NCBI GenBank assembly: GCA_947494675.1
Contig: CANLVP010000001.1
Coordinates: 434,001-498,000 of the forward strand
Source of the DNA: an uncultured Paracoccaceae bacterium
GTDB lineage: Bacteria; Pseudomonadota; Alphaproteobacteria; Rhodobacterales; Rhodobacteraceae
Length of the DNA: 64,000 nucleotides
Direction: 5' to 3'
Shown here: piece by piece, positions 34,668 through 43,708 of the stretch
Numbering within the stretch: position 1 is the first letter of the stretch
Layout of the letters: each line of letters begins with the position of its first letter
Notes under the pieces: generated by a model
The model's input: the letters and a program-made list of their open reading frames with translations, nothing else
Databases searched by the model: none
Told to the model about the DNA's origin: nothing
Position numbers and translations under genes: made by a program

Positions 34668-35681
34668 CTACTTACCGACCGGAGCCGTTGAATCGCGCAC
34701 AGCAAGTTGCGTGTGCAGTTCTATGGATGCGATTGGCTCTCCCGATTGCAAATGGTCGCAAACGGCCTTGGCCGTCGCCTTACCCATGTCCTCGATCGGC
34801 AATTTGAGAGATGTGAGCGGAGGTGTCAGGAATTCTGATGGGTCCATGTTGTCAAAGCCCATCAGCGATACGTCGTGCGGGACCTGAATGCCGTCCGCTT
34901 GCAGTTTGAAGAGCGCGCCCATCGCCAAGACATCAGACAAACACAAAATGGCGGTCATCGAGCGGTCCCACTGCAGAAGCGCTTCGCCACCGCCACGGTA
35001 ATCCAGGCTGGTCTGGATGAAATGCAGATCGATATCGTTGCCCGCATCATGAAGGCCCTTGAGGCGTGACTGCGTTCTGTCGTTGCTGCTGACCGGCCCA
35101 TGAATGACCGCAATATTGCGATGACCAAGCCCGGTCAAATGGGCCAGTGCGAGCTTGGCCGCCACTTCATTGTCATAGCCGATGGTTGGCAGTGACGCCC
35201 CTGGTTCGTAATAGGATGTCGCGACAAGTGACACCGCCGCACGCTCAGCCAGCTCTAGCAATTCGCCGTTGTGCGAAAGGCCGGATACAATCAATCCTTC
35301 GACGCCCATCGACAAAAGCTTTTTCGCCTTTTCGAGCTCAAGTGTGTTGTCCCCTTCGGTTACCGCAACAACCAGATTGTAGGATTGAGCAGAAAGCTCC
35401 GTCTCGAGCGCATGCAGAAACTTGGAGAAAATGGCATGGTCCAATGTCGGAACCAAAGCACCGACCGTGTGGGTCCGCCCCGAGACCATCGCCTTGGCCA
35501 GTGGATTAGGCACGTATCCCGTTTCGGCAATTGCTGCGTGAATACGTTCACGTGTCGTCTGCGAAACCGTTTCTGGCCGGTTGAGCGCGCGTGAAACGGT
35601 CGCATCGGACACGCCAGCAACACGTCCAACATCAATGATTGTAGCGCGCCCTTTGCGCCGAAATGTTGATCGTTGTGCCAT
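34668..35681 (-). CDS. LacI-family transcriptional regulator
   Basis: A 337-residue LacI-type repressor. The DNA-binding part ATIIDVGRVAGVSDATVSRALNRPETVSQTTRERIHAAIAETGYVPN includes the hinge helix; the rest is a periplasmic-binding-like effector domain. The ATG at 35681 is preferred; a TTG seven codons upstream also keeps the frame. It is divergent from the DUF1989-GcvT gene, and two perfect palindromes lie between them. LacI regulators usually sense sugars, so the link to an amine-type operon is notable. Confidence 0.88.
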   Translation of the reverse strand: MAQRSTFRRKGRATIIDVGRVAGVSDATVSRALNRPETVSQTTRERIHAAIAETGYVPNPLAKAMVSGRTHTVGALVPTLDHAIFSKFLHALETELSAQSYNLVVAVTEGDNTLELEKAKKLLSMGVEGLIVSGLSHNGELLELAERAAVSLVATSYYEPGASLPTIGYDNEVAAKLALAHLTGLGHRNIAVIHGPVSSNDRTQSRLKGLHDAGNDIDLHFIQTSLDYRGGGEALLQWDRSMTAILCLSDVLAMGALFKLQADGIQVPHDVSLMGFDNMDPSEFLTPPLTSLKLPIEDMGKATAKAVCDHLQSGEPIASIELHTQLAVRDSTAPVGK

Positions 35682-35721
35682 CAGCTTTTCATGCCATTTC
35701 AAATGAAAGAATAAAAGGTTC

Positions 35722-35752
35722 TTGACTCATGTAGACGTCTACATTCTATATT
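35722..35752 (+). promoter_or_regulatory. Promoter of the DUF1989-GcvT/proXVW operon
   Basis: TTGACT at 35722-35727 and TATATT at 35747-35752 with 19 bp between. The first LacI operator lies inside the spacer and the second just downstream of the expected start, a layout suited to repression. Confidence 0.5.
35729..35744. promoter_or_regulatory. LacI-type operator 1
   Basis: Perfect 16-bp palindrome ATGTAGACGTCTACAT. The central CG and the arm TGTAGAC resemble LacI-family operators. Confidence 0.75.
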
Positions 35753-35758
35753 TCCGCT

Positions 35759-35776
35759 AATGTAGACGTCTACATT
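35759..35776. promoter_or_regulatory. LacI-type operator 2
   Basis: The same palindrome, here 18 bp perfect (AATGTAGACGTCTACATT), with its centre 31 bp (about three turns) from that of operator 1, so two dimers could bind on one face. Confidence 0.75.
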
Positions 35777-35795
35777 TTCGCGGAAGGCGATAGGG

Positions 35796-38105
35796 ATGAA
35801 TGTACTGACTTCCTTTCGGAACGGTGTATCAGGCCAGCAAGGACGCCATTTTGGCGGCATGCAGGCCCCGCATTCCGCGTTGAGTTGGCGGGTTGACCCA
35901 CGGCAGGCCGTTCAGATTGAAGTCCACGTCGGTGACATCCTTAGCATTCACGGTGCCGACCAAATCCGCGCCTTTCAGATCGTGGGGATGACGTCCGATG
36001 GCATGTCACTTTTGCCGGGCTTGAACATCGCACCCAATGCCACACCCAAATTGAGCGATTTCGCGAGTGCCGCCTTTGTCGGCTGGTGCGGCGCGCATGA
36101 CGGTGTGGTCGAGACAATGGAGGCCGCTGAAATCTCGGACGCCGACGCGCTGCTTGTCTTGCGGGCCACCCAAGCTGGCACGCTTTGGGTCATCAATCCG
36201 TCAGCAACCGATGATCATGTGGTCGGTCAATCATCTGGCGCGTTTATGGTGCAGGTGAAGCGGGCCGCGCCAGCGAACATTCTGCTGCCGCCGCCTCTTG
36301 GCCGTATCCGCGATGAATTCACCATTTCCCGCGCAACAGCCCAAGCCTACCGTGTAAACAAAGGTGAGTTTGTGCAGGTCATCGATGTGGATGGCCAGCA
36401 ATGTTCGGACTTCATGGCCTTTCGCACCCGCGGACTTGATGAGGGTCAGGAACAGCGGATCGACAGCACGGTGACGCGTTCGATGGTCGGCGGGGCCTAT
36501 CCGGGGCCCGGCCTTTTTGACAAATTCTACGATTCCGACATGCGCCCACTTATCAATGTGGTGCAGGACACGGTCGGGCGGCACGATACATTCGCATTGG
36601 CCTGCACCGCGCGCGGCTATGAGGAACGCGGCTTTCCGGGGCACATAAATTGCTCTGACAATATCTCGGATCAGATGGACGCTTACGGCGTGGCCCGCAG
36701 ATCCGCATGGCCTGCGATCAACTTCTTTTTCAACTCCTGGATTGATCGGGCCGACAACCGGATCCAGGTGGAAGAATCATGGTCCCGCCCGGGTGATTAC
36801 GTCGCCATGCGCGCGATGGATGACCTTGTCTGCGTCAGCACGGCCTGCCCCGATGACGTCGATCCGATCAATGGCTGGAACCCCACAGATATCCACGTCC
36901 GCATCTACGAACCTGAATCCCCGATCCAGCGCGCTGTTGCGCATCGGCCAAAGGAAAACGCGCCAATGTCACTGAGCGAACAATCTGCATTTCATGGGCG
37001 TACCAGCGAATTGACCGAGCAATTTGTCGCCGCCCGCGATCTGTGGGTGCCCGCCGCCTATCCAAGCATCGGCACCACCGGCGAATACTGGGCCTGCCGC
37101 GAGGCCGTGACGCTGCAGGACATGAGCCCGCTGCGCAAATACGATATCGTTGGCCCCGATGCGGAGCGTCTTTTGCAGCACGCAATGACGCGCAACATCG
37201 CCAAGCTGGCACAATGGCGCGGGACCTATACGCTTCTGTGCGACGCACACGGCGCTGTCATTGACGACGGGACCCTGTTCCGCTTGGGGCCAAATACGTT
37301 CCGCTGGTGCTGTGGGTCCGAAGAATCCGCCCGACATTTGGTCGATTTGGCCAAGGATTTGGACGTGCGCATCCACGATATGCAAAGCGCGCTGCCCAAT
37401 CTCGCCCTGCAGGGGCCAAGATCGCGCGACCTATTGCGCAAGATCGTGTTCACGCAACCGCATGTGCCATCGCTTGATGACGTCAAGTGGTTCGGTGTGA
37501 CCGTTGCCCGCCTGAATGACCGCGAGGGCATTCCGTTTATGCTGTCTCGCTCAGGCTACACCGGCGAGTTGGGCTATGAATTGTTCTGCGACAAAGCGGA
37601 TGCCGCACCCCTTTGGGATGCGATCATGGCGGCGGGTGAGGAGTTTGGCATTGCGCCCATGGGCACCCACGCGCTTGAGGTTATTCGCATCGAAGCCGGG
37701 CTTGCCGCGGCAAACGCTGAATTCACATCCGACGTCGACGCCTTTGAGGCCGGACTCGGCTTTGCCGTTGACCTGAAGAAAGAGGATTTTGTCGGCAAAG
37801 ACGCGCTTTTGCGAAACCAGCAAGCCCCGCGCCGCGTCCTGAAAGGGATGCTTTTGAATTGTGACGATGTTCCGGCCCATGGCGCGCACGTCTATCTGAA
37901 TGAACGTCCTGTCGGCGTTGTCACATCCGCCACTCGGTCCCCCACGCTGGAACGCGCCATCGCCATGGTGCGGATTTCGATCGAGGTTTCGACACCCGGA
38001 ACCGAACTCGAAATCGGCCAGATGGATGGCCACATGAAACGTCTTTCGGGATCTGTCTGCGAGATCCCATTCATCGATCCGCGCCGTGAAAGAGCGCGGG
38101 CCTAA
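35796..38105 (+). CDS. DUF1989 (urea-carboxylase-associated) - GcvT aminomethyltransferase fusion
   Basis: A 769-residue fusion. The first 150 residues contain a region related to DUF1989 (HVGDILSIHGADQIRAFQI). Residues 165-385 are a clear DUF1989 domain (KGEFVQVIDVDGQQCSDFMAF, NCSDNISDQMDAYGV). Residues 400-769 are a GcvT/aminomethyltransferase domain (YDIVGPDAERLLQHAMTRNI, GPRSRDLLRKI, SRSGYTGELGYELF, GTHALEVIRIEAGL), which binds tetrahydrofolate. It probably removes a methyl or formyl group from an amine brought in by the downstream transporter. GGAAGG precedes the start. Confidence 0.75.
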   Translation: MNVLTSFRNGVSGQQGRHFGGMQAPHSALSWRVDPRQAVQIEVHVGDILSIHGADQIRAFQIVGMTSDGMSLLPGLNIAPNATPKLSDFASAAFVGWCGAHDGVVETMEAAEISDADALLVLRATQAGTLWVINPSATDDHVVGQSSGAFMVQVKRAAPANILLPPPLGRIRDEFTISRATAQAYRVNKGEFVQVIDVDGQQCSDFMAFRTRGLDEGQEQRIDSTVTRSMVGGAYPGPGLFDKFYDSDMRPLINVVQDTVGRHDTFALACTARGYEERGFPGHINCSDNISDQMDAYGVARRSAWPAINFFFNSWIDRADNRIQVEESWSRPGDYVAMRAMDDLVCVSTACPDDVDPINGWNPTDIHVRIYEPESPIQRAVAHRPKENAPMSLSEQSAFHGRTSELTEQFVAARDLWVPAAYPSIGTTGEYWACREAVTLQDMSPLRKYDIVGPDAERLLQHAMTRNIAKLAQWRGTYTLLCDAHGAVIDDGTLFRLGPNTFRWCCGSEESARHLVDLAKDLDVRIHDMQSALPNLALQGPRSRDLLRKIVFTQPHVPSLDDVKWFGVTVARLNDREGIPFMLSRSGYTGELGYELFCDKADAAPLWDAIMAAGEEFGIAPMGTHALEVIRIEAGLAAANAEFTSDVDAFEAGLGFAVDLKKEDFVGKDALLRNQQAPRRVLKGMLLNCDDVPAHGAHVYLNERPVGVVTSATRSPTLERAIAMVRISIEVSTPGTELEIGQMDGHMKRLSGSVCEIPFIDPRRERARA

Positions 38106-38128
38106 ATCAACCAACAAGGGAGATAGAA

Positions 38129-39094
38129 ATGAAACGATTTACAACAACTTTGGTGTCCGGTGTCCTCGCGCTATCGGCGGGCATGGCCAGCGCACAGGAA
38201 AAGGTCATGATCGGCGAGCCAAGCTGGCCCGGTGCCAAGATTATGGCCAATCTGATCGGTCAGGTGATCGAAGGCCGTTTGGGCGGTGAGGTCGGATATG
38301 CACCGGGTGCCAATGCGGTGATCTTTGAGGCCATGGACGGCGGGCGCGGCGACATCGATGTGCACCCTGACGTTTGGCTGCCAAACCAGTCCTCGTTCAC
38401 CGACAAATTCGTCGATGGCGCGGGCACCGTCGCGCTTTCCGAAGGCTCTTATGAAGGCCGCGCAGGTTTCTGCGTCCCCAACTATATGGTCGAAAACCAC
38501 AACATCAGCTCGGTCTTCGACCTTGCAACACCCGAAGCGCAAGCCCTGTTCGATACAGATGGCAATGGCATGGGCGAAATCTGGGTTGGTGCCTCTGGCT
38601 GGGCGTCCACAAACATCCACCGGGTGAAGGCACGTGACTACGGGATTGAGACTTTCCTTGAGCCCACAACCGAAGACGAAGCGGTCTTCTATGCCCGCCT
38701 GAAAGACGCGTTTGCCGCCGAAGAAGGCGTGGTTTTCTACTGCTATAAGCCACACTACGTCCACGCGCTTTACCCGGTGACCATCCTGGAAGAGCCGGAA
38801 TATGACGCCGCCGCTTACACGATCAAAACACCCGACGAAGATGCCAACTGGTATGAAAATTCGTCGATCATGACCGGGGATCAGGTCAAATCCGTTCACG
38901 TCGCGCATTCCAAATCGCTCGAGGAACGCAATTCCGCCGCCGCCTCTTTCCTCGCGGCGATCGACATGAGCTCTGACGAATTGTCAAAGCTGACCTACGA
39001 AGTCGTGGTTCAGGGCAATGCCATCGAAGACGTGGTCTCGGGTTGGATCGCCGACAATGGCGACACGGTTGATGGCTGGCTTGGTCTGAACTGA
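38129..39094 (+). CDS. Glycine betaine/proline-type ABC substrate-binding protein (ProX/OpuAC)
   Basis: A 321-residue binding protein with a signal peptide (MKRFTTTLVSGVLALSAGMASA) and an OpuAC fold: IGEPSWPGAKIMANLIG, GRGDIDVHPDVWLPNQ, EIWVGASGWASTN and VVFYCYKPHYVHALY. Aromatic residues in such motifs form the cage for trimethylammonium groups. It should bind a quaternary amine, not necessarily glycine betaine. GGGAGAT precedes the ATG; a strong hairpin follows the gene. Confidence 0.85.
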   Translation: MKRFTTTLVSGVLALSAGMASAQEKVMIGEPSWPGAKIMANLIGQVIEGRLGGEVGYAPGANAVIFEAMDGGRGDIDVHPDVWLPNQSSFTDKFVDGAGTVALSEGSYEGRAGFCVPNYMVENHNISSVFDLATPEAQALFDTDGNGMGEIWVGASGWASTNIHRVKARDYGIETFLEPTTEDEAVFYARLKDAFAAEEGVVFYCYKPHYVHALYPVTILEEPEYDAAAYTIKTPDEDANWYENSSIMTGDQVKSVHVAHSKSLEERNSAAASFLAAIDMSSDELSKLTYEVVVQGNAIEDVVSGWIADNGDTVDGWLGLN

Positions 39095-39126
39095 TCCCGG
39101 CGCATCCGTCACGCGAAAACAACGTT

Positions 39127-39150
39127 TCTGCCCGGCGTTAGCCGGGCAGA
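39127..39150 (+). terminator. Hairpin between proX-like and proV-like genes
   Basis: A perfect 10-bp stem TCTGCCCGGC/GCCGGGCAGA with loop GTTA and no T run. It sits 33 bp after the binding-protein stop, probably stabilising that message or giving partial termination before the ATPase gene. Confidence 0.6.
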
Positions 39151-39187
39151 CCAAGAGATGTGAAACCCAAAAACCGATAGGAACAGC

Positions 39188-40237
39188 ATGTCTGACAACG
39201 CATTTATCGACGCCCAGGGCGTGTGGAAGGTCTTTGGGGACCGCGCATCAGAGGCGATGGACGCCATCCACCGCGAGGGGCTGAGCAAGACCCAGGTTCT
39301 GGAACAATATGGCTGCGTTGTCGGTGTCGCTGACGCCAGTTTCCAGATCGCAAAGGGGGAGCTCTTTTGCGTCATGGGCCTGTCCGGGTCGGGCAAATCA
39401 ACCCTCGTGCGGCATGTGAACAGGCTACTTGAACCGACGACAGGCAAAATCCTGATCGGCGGTGAAGATGTGACGCAGCTGAATGCCGAAAAGCTGCGCG
39501 ATCTGCGCAATCGGCGTGTGTCCATGGTGTTCCAGAACTTCGGCCTGATGCCACACCGGACCGTGCGCGATAACGTCGCCATGCCGCTGGAAATCCGCGG
39601 CACCGGCAAAGGCCGCCGCTGGGAAGAGGCCGACCGCGTACTGGACCTTGTCGATTTGACCGGCTGGGAAGACAAATACGCCCATGAGCTGTCGGGCGGC
39701 ATGCAGCAGCGCGTCGGTCTGGCGCGCGCGATTGCCTCTGATCCTGAAATCCTTTTGATGGATGAACCGTTCTCGGCGCTTGATCCGCTGATCCGCAAAC
39801 AATTGCAGGACCAGTTCATGGATCTGAGCAAGACGCTCAACAAGACAACCATGTTCATCACCCATGATCTGGACGAGGCGATCCGCATCGGCCACCGCAT
39901 TGCGATCATGAAAGACGGTCGCATCGTGCAAATCGGCACACCCGAAGACATCATTCTGAATCCCATCGACGAATACGTGTCCGACTTCGTTGCGGGCATC
40001 TCCAAGCTCAACATGATCTTCGCCCACTCCGTGATGAAGCCCGTGGATGAATTCAAATCCGACCATGGCGAAGTGCCCAAAGACGCCCAAGAAGCGCACC
40101 CCGGTATGGATCTCAATGATCTGATGGGACTTTGTGTCGACGGACACGGGATCGTGGCCGTGACCGACAACGGCAAGACCGTGGGTGTCATCAATCGCGC
40201 CGGTCTGATCCGCGCTATCCAAGACAGTCAAGCCTAG
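39188..40237 (+). CDS. Quaternary-amine ABC transporter ATP-binding protein (ProV-like)
   Basis: A 349-residue ATPase. The N-terminal 50 residues (ALxQGVWKVFGD..., LSKTQVLEQYGCVVGVADASF) are typical of ProV. Walker A is GLSGSGKST, the signature LSGGMQQRVGLARAIA, and Walker B ILLMDEPFSALDP. The C-terminal 80 residues are a shortened CBS-like region. AGGAA lies before the ATG. It powers the ProW-like permease 9 bp downstream. Confidence 0.9.
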   Translation: MSDNAFIDAQGVWKVFGDRASEAMDAIHREGLSKTQVLEQYGCVVGVADASFQIAKGELFCVMGLSGSGKSTLVRHVNRLLEPTTGKILIGGEDVTQLNAEKLRDLRNRRVSMVFQNFGLMPHRTVRDNVAMPLEIRGTGKGRRWEEADRVLDLVDLTGWEDKYAHELSGGMQQRVGLARAIASDPEILLMDEPFSALDPLIRKQLQDQFMDLSKTLNKTTMFITHDLDEAIRIGHRIAIMKDGRIVQIGTPEDIILNPIDEYVSDFVAGISKLNMIFAHSVMKPVDEFKSDHGEVPKDAQEAHPGMDLNDLMGLCVDGHGIVAVTDNGKTVGVINRAGLIRAIQDSQA

Positions 40238-40246
40238 GGGGCCCGC

Positions 40247-41746
40247 ATGACAACTCACGTCCCGGAAACAAGCAGCCGCATGAAATCCCTCATTGATCAG
40301 TTCGTGCAGACCAATCAACCCTACTACCAGCGTGTCTTTGCCGACATGATGGAGGCACCAGGTTACCGCCGGACCGTCAACATTGCGGCGGGGTTGCTGG
40401 GTCCCGTCTGGTTCGGGGCACGTGGTCTCTGGTCATGGTTCCTTGGCGTGTTGCTTTTGGAAACGATGGCTTACATCCAGATCGGGCGTGGCCTCTTTGG
40501 TGATCTGGGCCGTGATCTGCGCGTCCGTGCAGACAGCATCGCTGAAACGCTCGCGACCCGTCGGCAGCAGATCGATGCGGCCGAGCAAAGCGGCTCAAGC
40601 TCTCTTGAAGCCCTTAAGCGTGCGGCGGAATCGCTGGAAACCGCCTATCAGGATGCGCTCTCAGCAAGCGAGGCCGCCGCGGCAGGTGGCTGGACCTACA
40701 TCGTCGTTGGCGTTTGTATGCTCTTGGTCATCAAAGCAGCGGTTTCAGTGCTGGCGAACTGGACATTGGAAGGACAGTTCGCGCGCTGGCGCTCTGATCC
40801 GACGGTGGCATCAGGCTGGTCCAACTCCCGGATGCTGATTGCGGCTGTCATCTCTCTCATCGTTGTCTGCCTTTCCACCATCAAATTCGCGAGGCCCGAC
40901 GCGGTCGCGATCCTGAACGCGTTCCCGACAAACAAGGAATGGCGTCTCAATGTTGGCGATGGCGTACAAGCGGTGTTTGATTGGACCAAAACCAGCGGTC
41001 GCGGGTTCTTTGACACCCTGACCATTGGGATGCGTGGCCTGCTGGACGCCATCGAGGTTGTCTTGGTTCAGACACCTTGGCCCGTCGTGGCCCTTGTCAT
41101 CATCATGCTGTCCTACCTGTCCGCAGGCCCCCGCGTCGCGATCTTTACCGGGGCCGCGCTGGCCTATCTTGGTCTGCTGGATTTCTGGGAAAAGTCGATG
41201 ACCACCGTGGCACTTTTGGGGGCTGCGGCGATGATTTCGATCACCTTGGGCATCCCGCTGGGCATCTATTGCGCACGCAAACCCAAGGTCTTTGGCGTCG
41301 TGCGACCCATCCTTGATTTCATGCAATCCATGCCGTCCTTCGTCTACTTGATCCCGGTTGTGGCCTTCATCGGGTCCGGCAAGCCCGCTGGCGTTGTCGC
41401 CACGATGATCTTCGGCAGCCCGCCCGTCATCCGCTTTACCGTTCTCGGCCTGCAACAAGTGCCCGAAACCGTGCGTGAGGCCGCCTTGGCCTTTGGCGCA
41501 ACGCCCCGGTATCTGTTGTGGCGCGTCGATTTGCCTCTGGCCGCCAAGACCATCATGGCAGGCGTCAATCAGACCATCCTGCTGTCCCTTGCGATGGTTG
41601 TTGTCGCCTCGTTGATCGGCGCAAAAGGGTTGGGCGAAGACGTCCTCGAAGCCCTGCAATTCGCGGCGGCTGGACAAGGCATCTTGGCCGGGCTGGCGAT
41701 CTTGTTCTGCGCGTTGATTTTGGATCGTATCGTCGCCGGGAAATGA
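40247..41746 (+). CDS. Quaternary-amine ABC permease (ProW-like) with long N-terminal extension
   Basis: A 499-residue permease, much longer than E. coli ProW (about 354). The C-terminal 230 residues are the usual permease core (LGIPLGIYCARKPKVFGVVRPILDFMQSMPSFVYLIPVVAFIG, EAALAFGATPRYLLWRVDLPLAAKTIMAG). The first 200 residues have two hydrophobic helices, then a charged coiled-coil stretch (DSIAETLATRRQQIDAAEQ...LEALKRAAESLETAY) and another helix. The extension could be regulatory or osmosensory; this is inference. Confidence 0.85.
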   Translation: MTTHVPETSSRMKSLIDQFVQTNQPYYQRVFADMMEAPGYRRTVNIAAGLLGPVWFGARGLWSWFLGVLLLETMAYIQIGRGLFGDLGRDLRVRADSIAETLATRRQQIDAAEQSGSSSLEALKRAAESLETAYQDALSASEAAAAGGWTYIVVGVCMLLVIKAAVSVLANWTLEGQFARWRSDPTVASGWSNSRMLIAAVISLIVVCLSTIKFARPDAVAILNAFPTNKEWRLNVGDGVQAVFDWTKTSGRGFFDTLTIGMRGLLDAIEVVLVQTPWPVVALVIIMLSYLSAGPRVAIFTGAALAYLGLLDFWEKSMTTVALLGAAAMISITLGIPLGIYCARKPKVFGVVRPILDFMQSMPSFVYLIPVVAFIGSGKPAGVVATMIFGSPPVIRFTVLGLQQVPETVREAALAFGATPRYLLWRVDLPLAAKTIMAGVNQTILLSLAMVVVASLIGAKGLGEDVLEALQFAAAGQGILAGLAILFCALILDRIVAGK

Positions 41747-42231
41747 GGGGTCGACTTTCTAATCTCCTAGATCGTCAGGGGCGCTGATGGACATGTCGAG
41801 GGACGCGCTGATCAGCGTGTTCCTAGGCAAAACAGGCGGCGGGGTTCGCCTCATACAGCCAACGTCGTCCGCATAATCGGCGGAGCGGTTGGTCAGCACG
41901 GCGATGACGGCAATACGGTACATTGGGTAGACGAATTGAGCTGGCTCATTGATCGTCCTGTCGGAATGCGCGTCTTGCGTGACCAGTCGGCGGCACTATT
42001 GCATCGCAAAGCGTTGCAGCGTCGCGTCAACCGCACTGCAGGTATCCAGCCCCAAAGATCGGGACATAAAGGGGCCAGCCCGATTGCTTTGCGCGCCAGA
42101 GGTCAGGCACATCGTCTCATCACCGGCAGGGCGGATTTCAGGCGCGCAGGTTCGCAAAATCCCGCGGGTCGCAAGTTTCGCTCGTTCGAGATTTATCTTG
42201 CAATTAAATTAATGAGCGCTAATTAATAATT
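41747..42231. other. Intergenic stretch with possible gene relics
   Basis: 485 bp with no intact gene. On the minus strand, fragments such as VIAVLTNRSADYADD (about 41860-41915) resemble coding sequence, and a Cys-containing frame reads down to a stop near 41998, but neither has a start or a family match I can support. The TetR operator lies at its right end. Confidence 0.35.
42208..42227. promoter_or_regulatory. Candidate TetR autoregulatory operator
   Basis: A 20-bp palindrome ATTAATgAGCGCTaATTAAT with one mismatched pair, 4 bp before the ATG of the TetR gene. No Shine-Dalgarno is visible there. Confidence 0.6.
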
Positions 42232-42870
42232 ATGACAACCGATCAAAAACCAAGACGCGGGCGACCGCCACGCTCACGACAACCTGCAACGCAGGACCGT
42301 ATCCTTGACGCTGCTCTAGAGGTGTTTTCCGAACGCGGCTTTGAAGGGGCGACAGTCCGTCAGATCGCGGCAAAGGTCGGCGTCACTGATCCCGCGCTCT
42401 ATTCTCACTTCAAGGGCAAGAAAGAGATTTTCGAAGCCCTCATGAAAGAAGCAGGGCCTGACCTTCTGGCGACCATTGCGGGGGGTGAAAGACTGGGACA
42501 GCTTCCCGCACGAACCGCGATCCCTGAAATGTTTGGCGCAATAGTCGACGCATGGGCAAAGCCGCGCGCCAGAGCCTTCACATCACTCATCTTACGCATG
42601 GGACCAGACGGCATCAGCAACGCGCTCAAAGACGTCTCAACACGATTGCAAACTGTCTTCAGTGCTTGGCAGGCACGCGGTGAGTTGCTCGCCGAAGTTC
42701 CCGTTGATGTCGCCATCTGGCAGGTCATCGGCCCCCTCTCGACGCTTCGATTGACCTATATGCACGGCGATGCATCCGATGCCGATATCGCGAAGGCGAA
42801 AACCCTCGCGAAGGACCATCTTGAATTGATCGCCACCCTGCTGACCCAACAAGGAGGCGCGGAACAATGA
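42232..42870 (+). CDS. TetR/AcrR-family transcriptional regulator
   Basis: A 212-residue TetR protein. After a basic N-tail (KPRRGRPPRSRQPATQ) comes the helix-turn-helix domain ILDAALEVFSERGFEGATVRQIAAKVGVTDPALYSHFKGKKEIFEAL. The ligand domain is not assignable. The next gene starts in an ATGA overlap, so the pair is one operon, probably repressed by its own product. Confidence 0.9.
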   Translation: MTTDQKPRRGRPPRSRQPATQDRILDAALEVFSERGFEGATVRQIAAKVGVTDPALYSHFKGKKEIFEALMKEAGPDLLATIAGGERLGQLPARTAIPEMFGAIVDAWAKPRARAFTSLILRMGPDGISNALKDVSTRLQTVFSAWQARGELLAEVPVDVAIWQVIGPLSTLRLTYMHGDASDADIAKAKTLAKDHLELIATLLTQQGGAEQ

Positions 42871-43631
42871 ACACACAAGACCCATCTCTGCAGATTGTTG
42901 GCCCCAAAGATCAGTTCCCCGAAGTGACCCTGATTGCGCCTGTCCAATCCGGATACCTCATGCTTGCGCTTGAAGTGGATCAACGCCCGCCCATTGGATT
43001 TTTTATTCAAAGCAGACGCAAGACAAAGCTTCTCGCCGATCTCAAAGCACTGGCCGCGACTTTGCGAAAGACCGACGAAGTCTTGGATGCATCAGTGTTT
43101 AAGGCCGCCATCATCCCGCCCGGACGGGGCGCCTTTTTGAAAAAACGCCCCCACATCGATATCGCGCGCTTCGATGTTGTGATGCTGATCGAATTCACGA
43201 GCCTTGCAGAAGTTGAGCGTTTCAGAGCAACGCAAAAATGGCAGGACGCCGTAGAAAAAGCCACTGGGGCCGCACGAATGTCGATCGAATTCACGGCAAC
43301 CAACACCCGTCATATTGGGCCCGTCGATCACTCTCGTGATGGTATCTTCCTGTTCAATTACTTCTTTGCAGACAGTTTGGACATCAATCTGAAGGTCTGG
43401 AACTACACCGCCGGTTGGTTTCAAGATCAGACCGGCCTCGATAACTCCACAGTTCTCTTGCCACAGGATGCGTCCGAACTGCCCTATACGATCATCAATC
43501 ATTGTCGGTGGGATCGGTTGCGCGACATCCTCCCTTCACTCCTGTTCAACAAGACATTTAAGCCGTTTGTCTTGGACAATTTTGAACAGAACAACACAGC
43601 TGCGATCCCGATCTTGTATCGACGCGCATGA
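42867..43631 (+). CDS. Conserved hypothetical protein in TetR operon
   Basis: A 254-residue soluble protein with no motif I recognise. It has no signal peptide or membrane segment. The middle (RFDVVMLIEFTSLAEVERFRATQKWQDAVEKATGAA) is like a ferredoxin-fold dimeric alpha-beta barrel, as in EthD or DUF1330-type proteins. A second half (GIFLFNYFFADSLDINLKVWNYTAGWFQDQTGLDNS) may be a second such domain. Its close coupling to the TetR gene suggests it is the regulated target. Confidence 0.6.
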   Translation: MNTQDPSLQIVGPKDQFPEVTLIAPVQSGYLMLALEVDQRPPIGFFIQSRRKTKLLADLKALAATLRKTDEVLDASVFKAAIIPPGRGAFLKKRPHIDIARFDVVMLIEFTSLAEVERFRATQKWQDAVEKATGAARMSIEFTATNTRHIGPVDHSRDGIFLFNYFFADSLDINLKVWNYTAGWFQDQTGLDNSTVLLPQDASELPYTIINHCRWDRLRDILPSLLFNKTFKPFVLDNFEQNNTAAIPILYRRA

Positions 43632-43708
43632 CGCAGCGGCGTCGCCAATGTCGCAACGACGGTCCTTGCCGAACGATCTTGCCACCTTGGCCGCCGGTTT
43701 CGATCTGG

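Noticed and set aside
39109-40194. 361-codon minus-strand open frame over the ProV-like gene
   Set aside because: Ser/Arg-rich shadow of a confident ABC ATPase.
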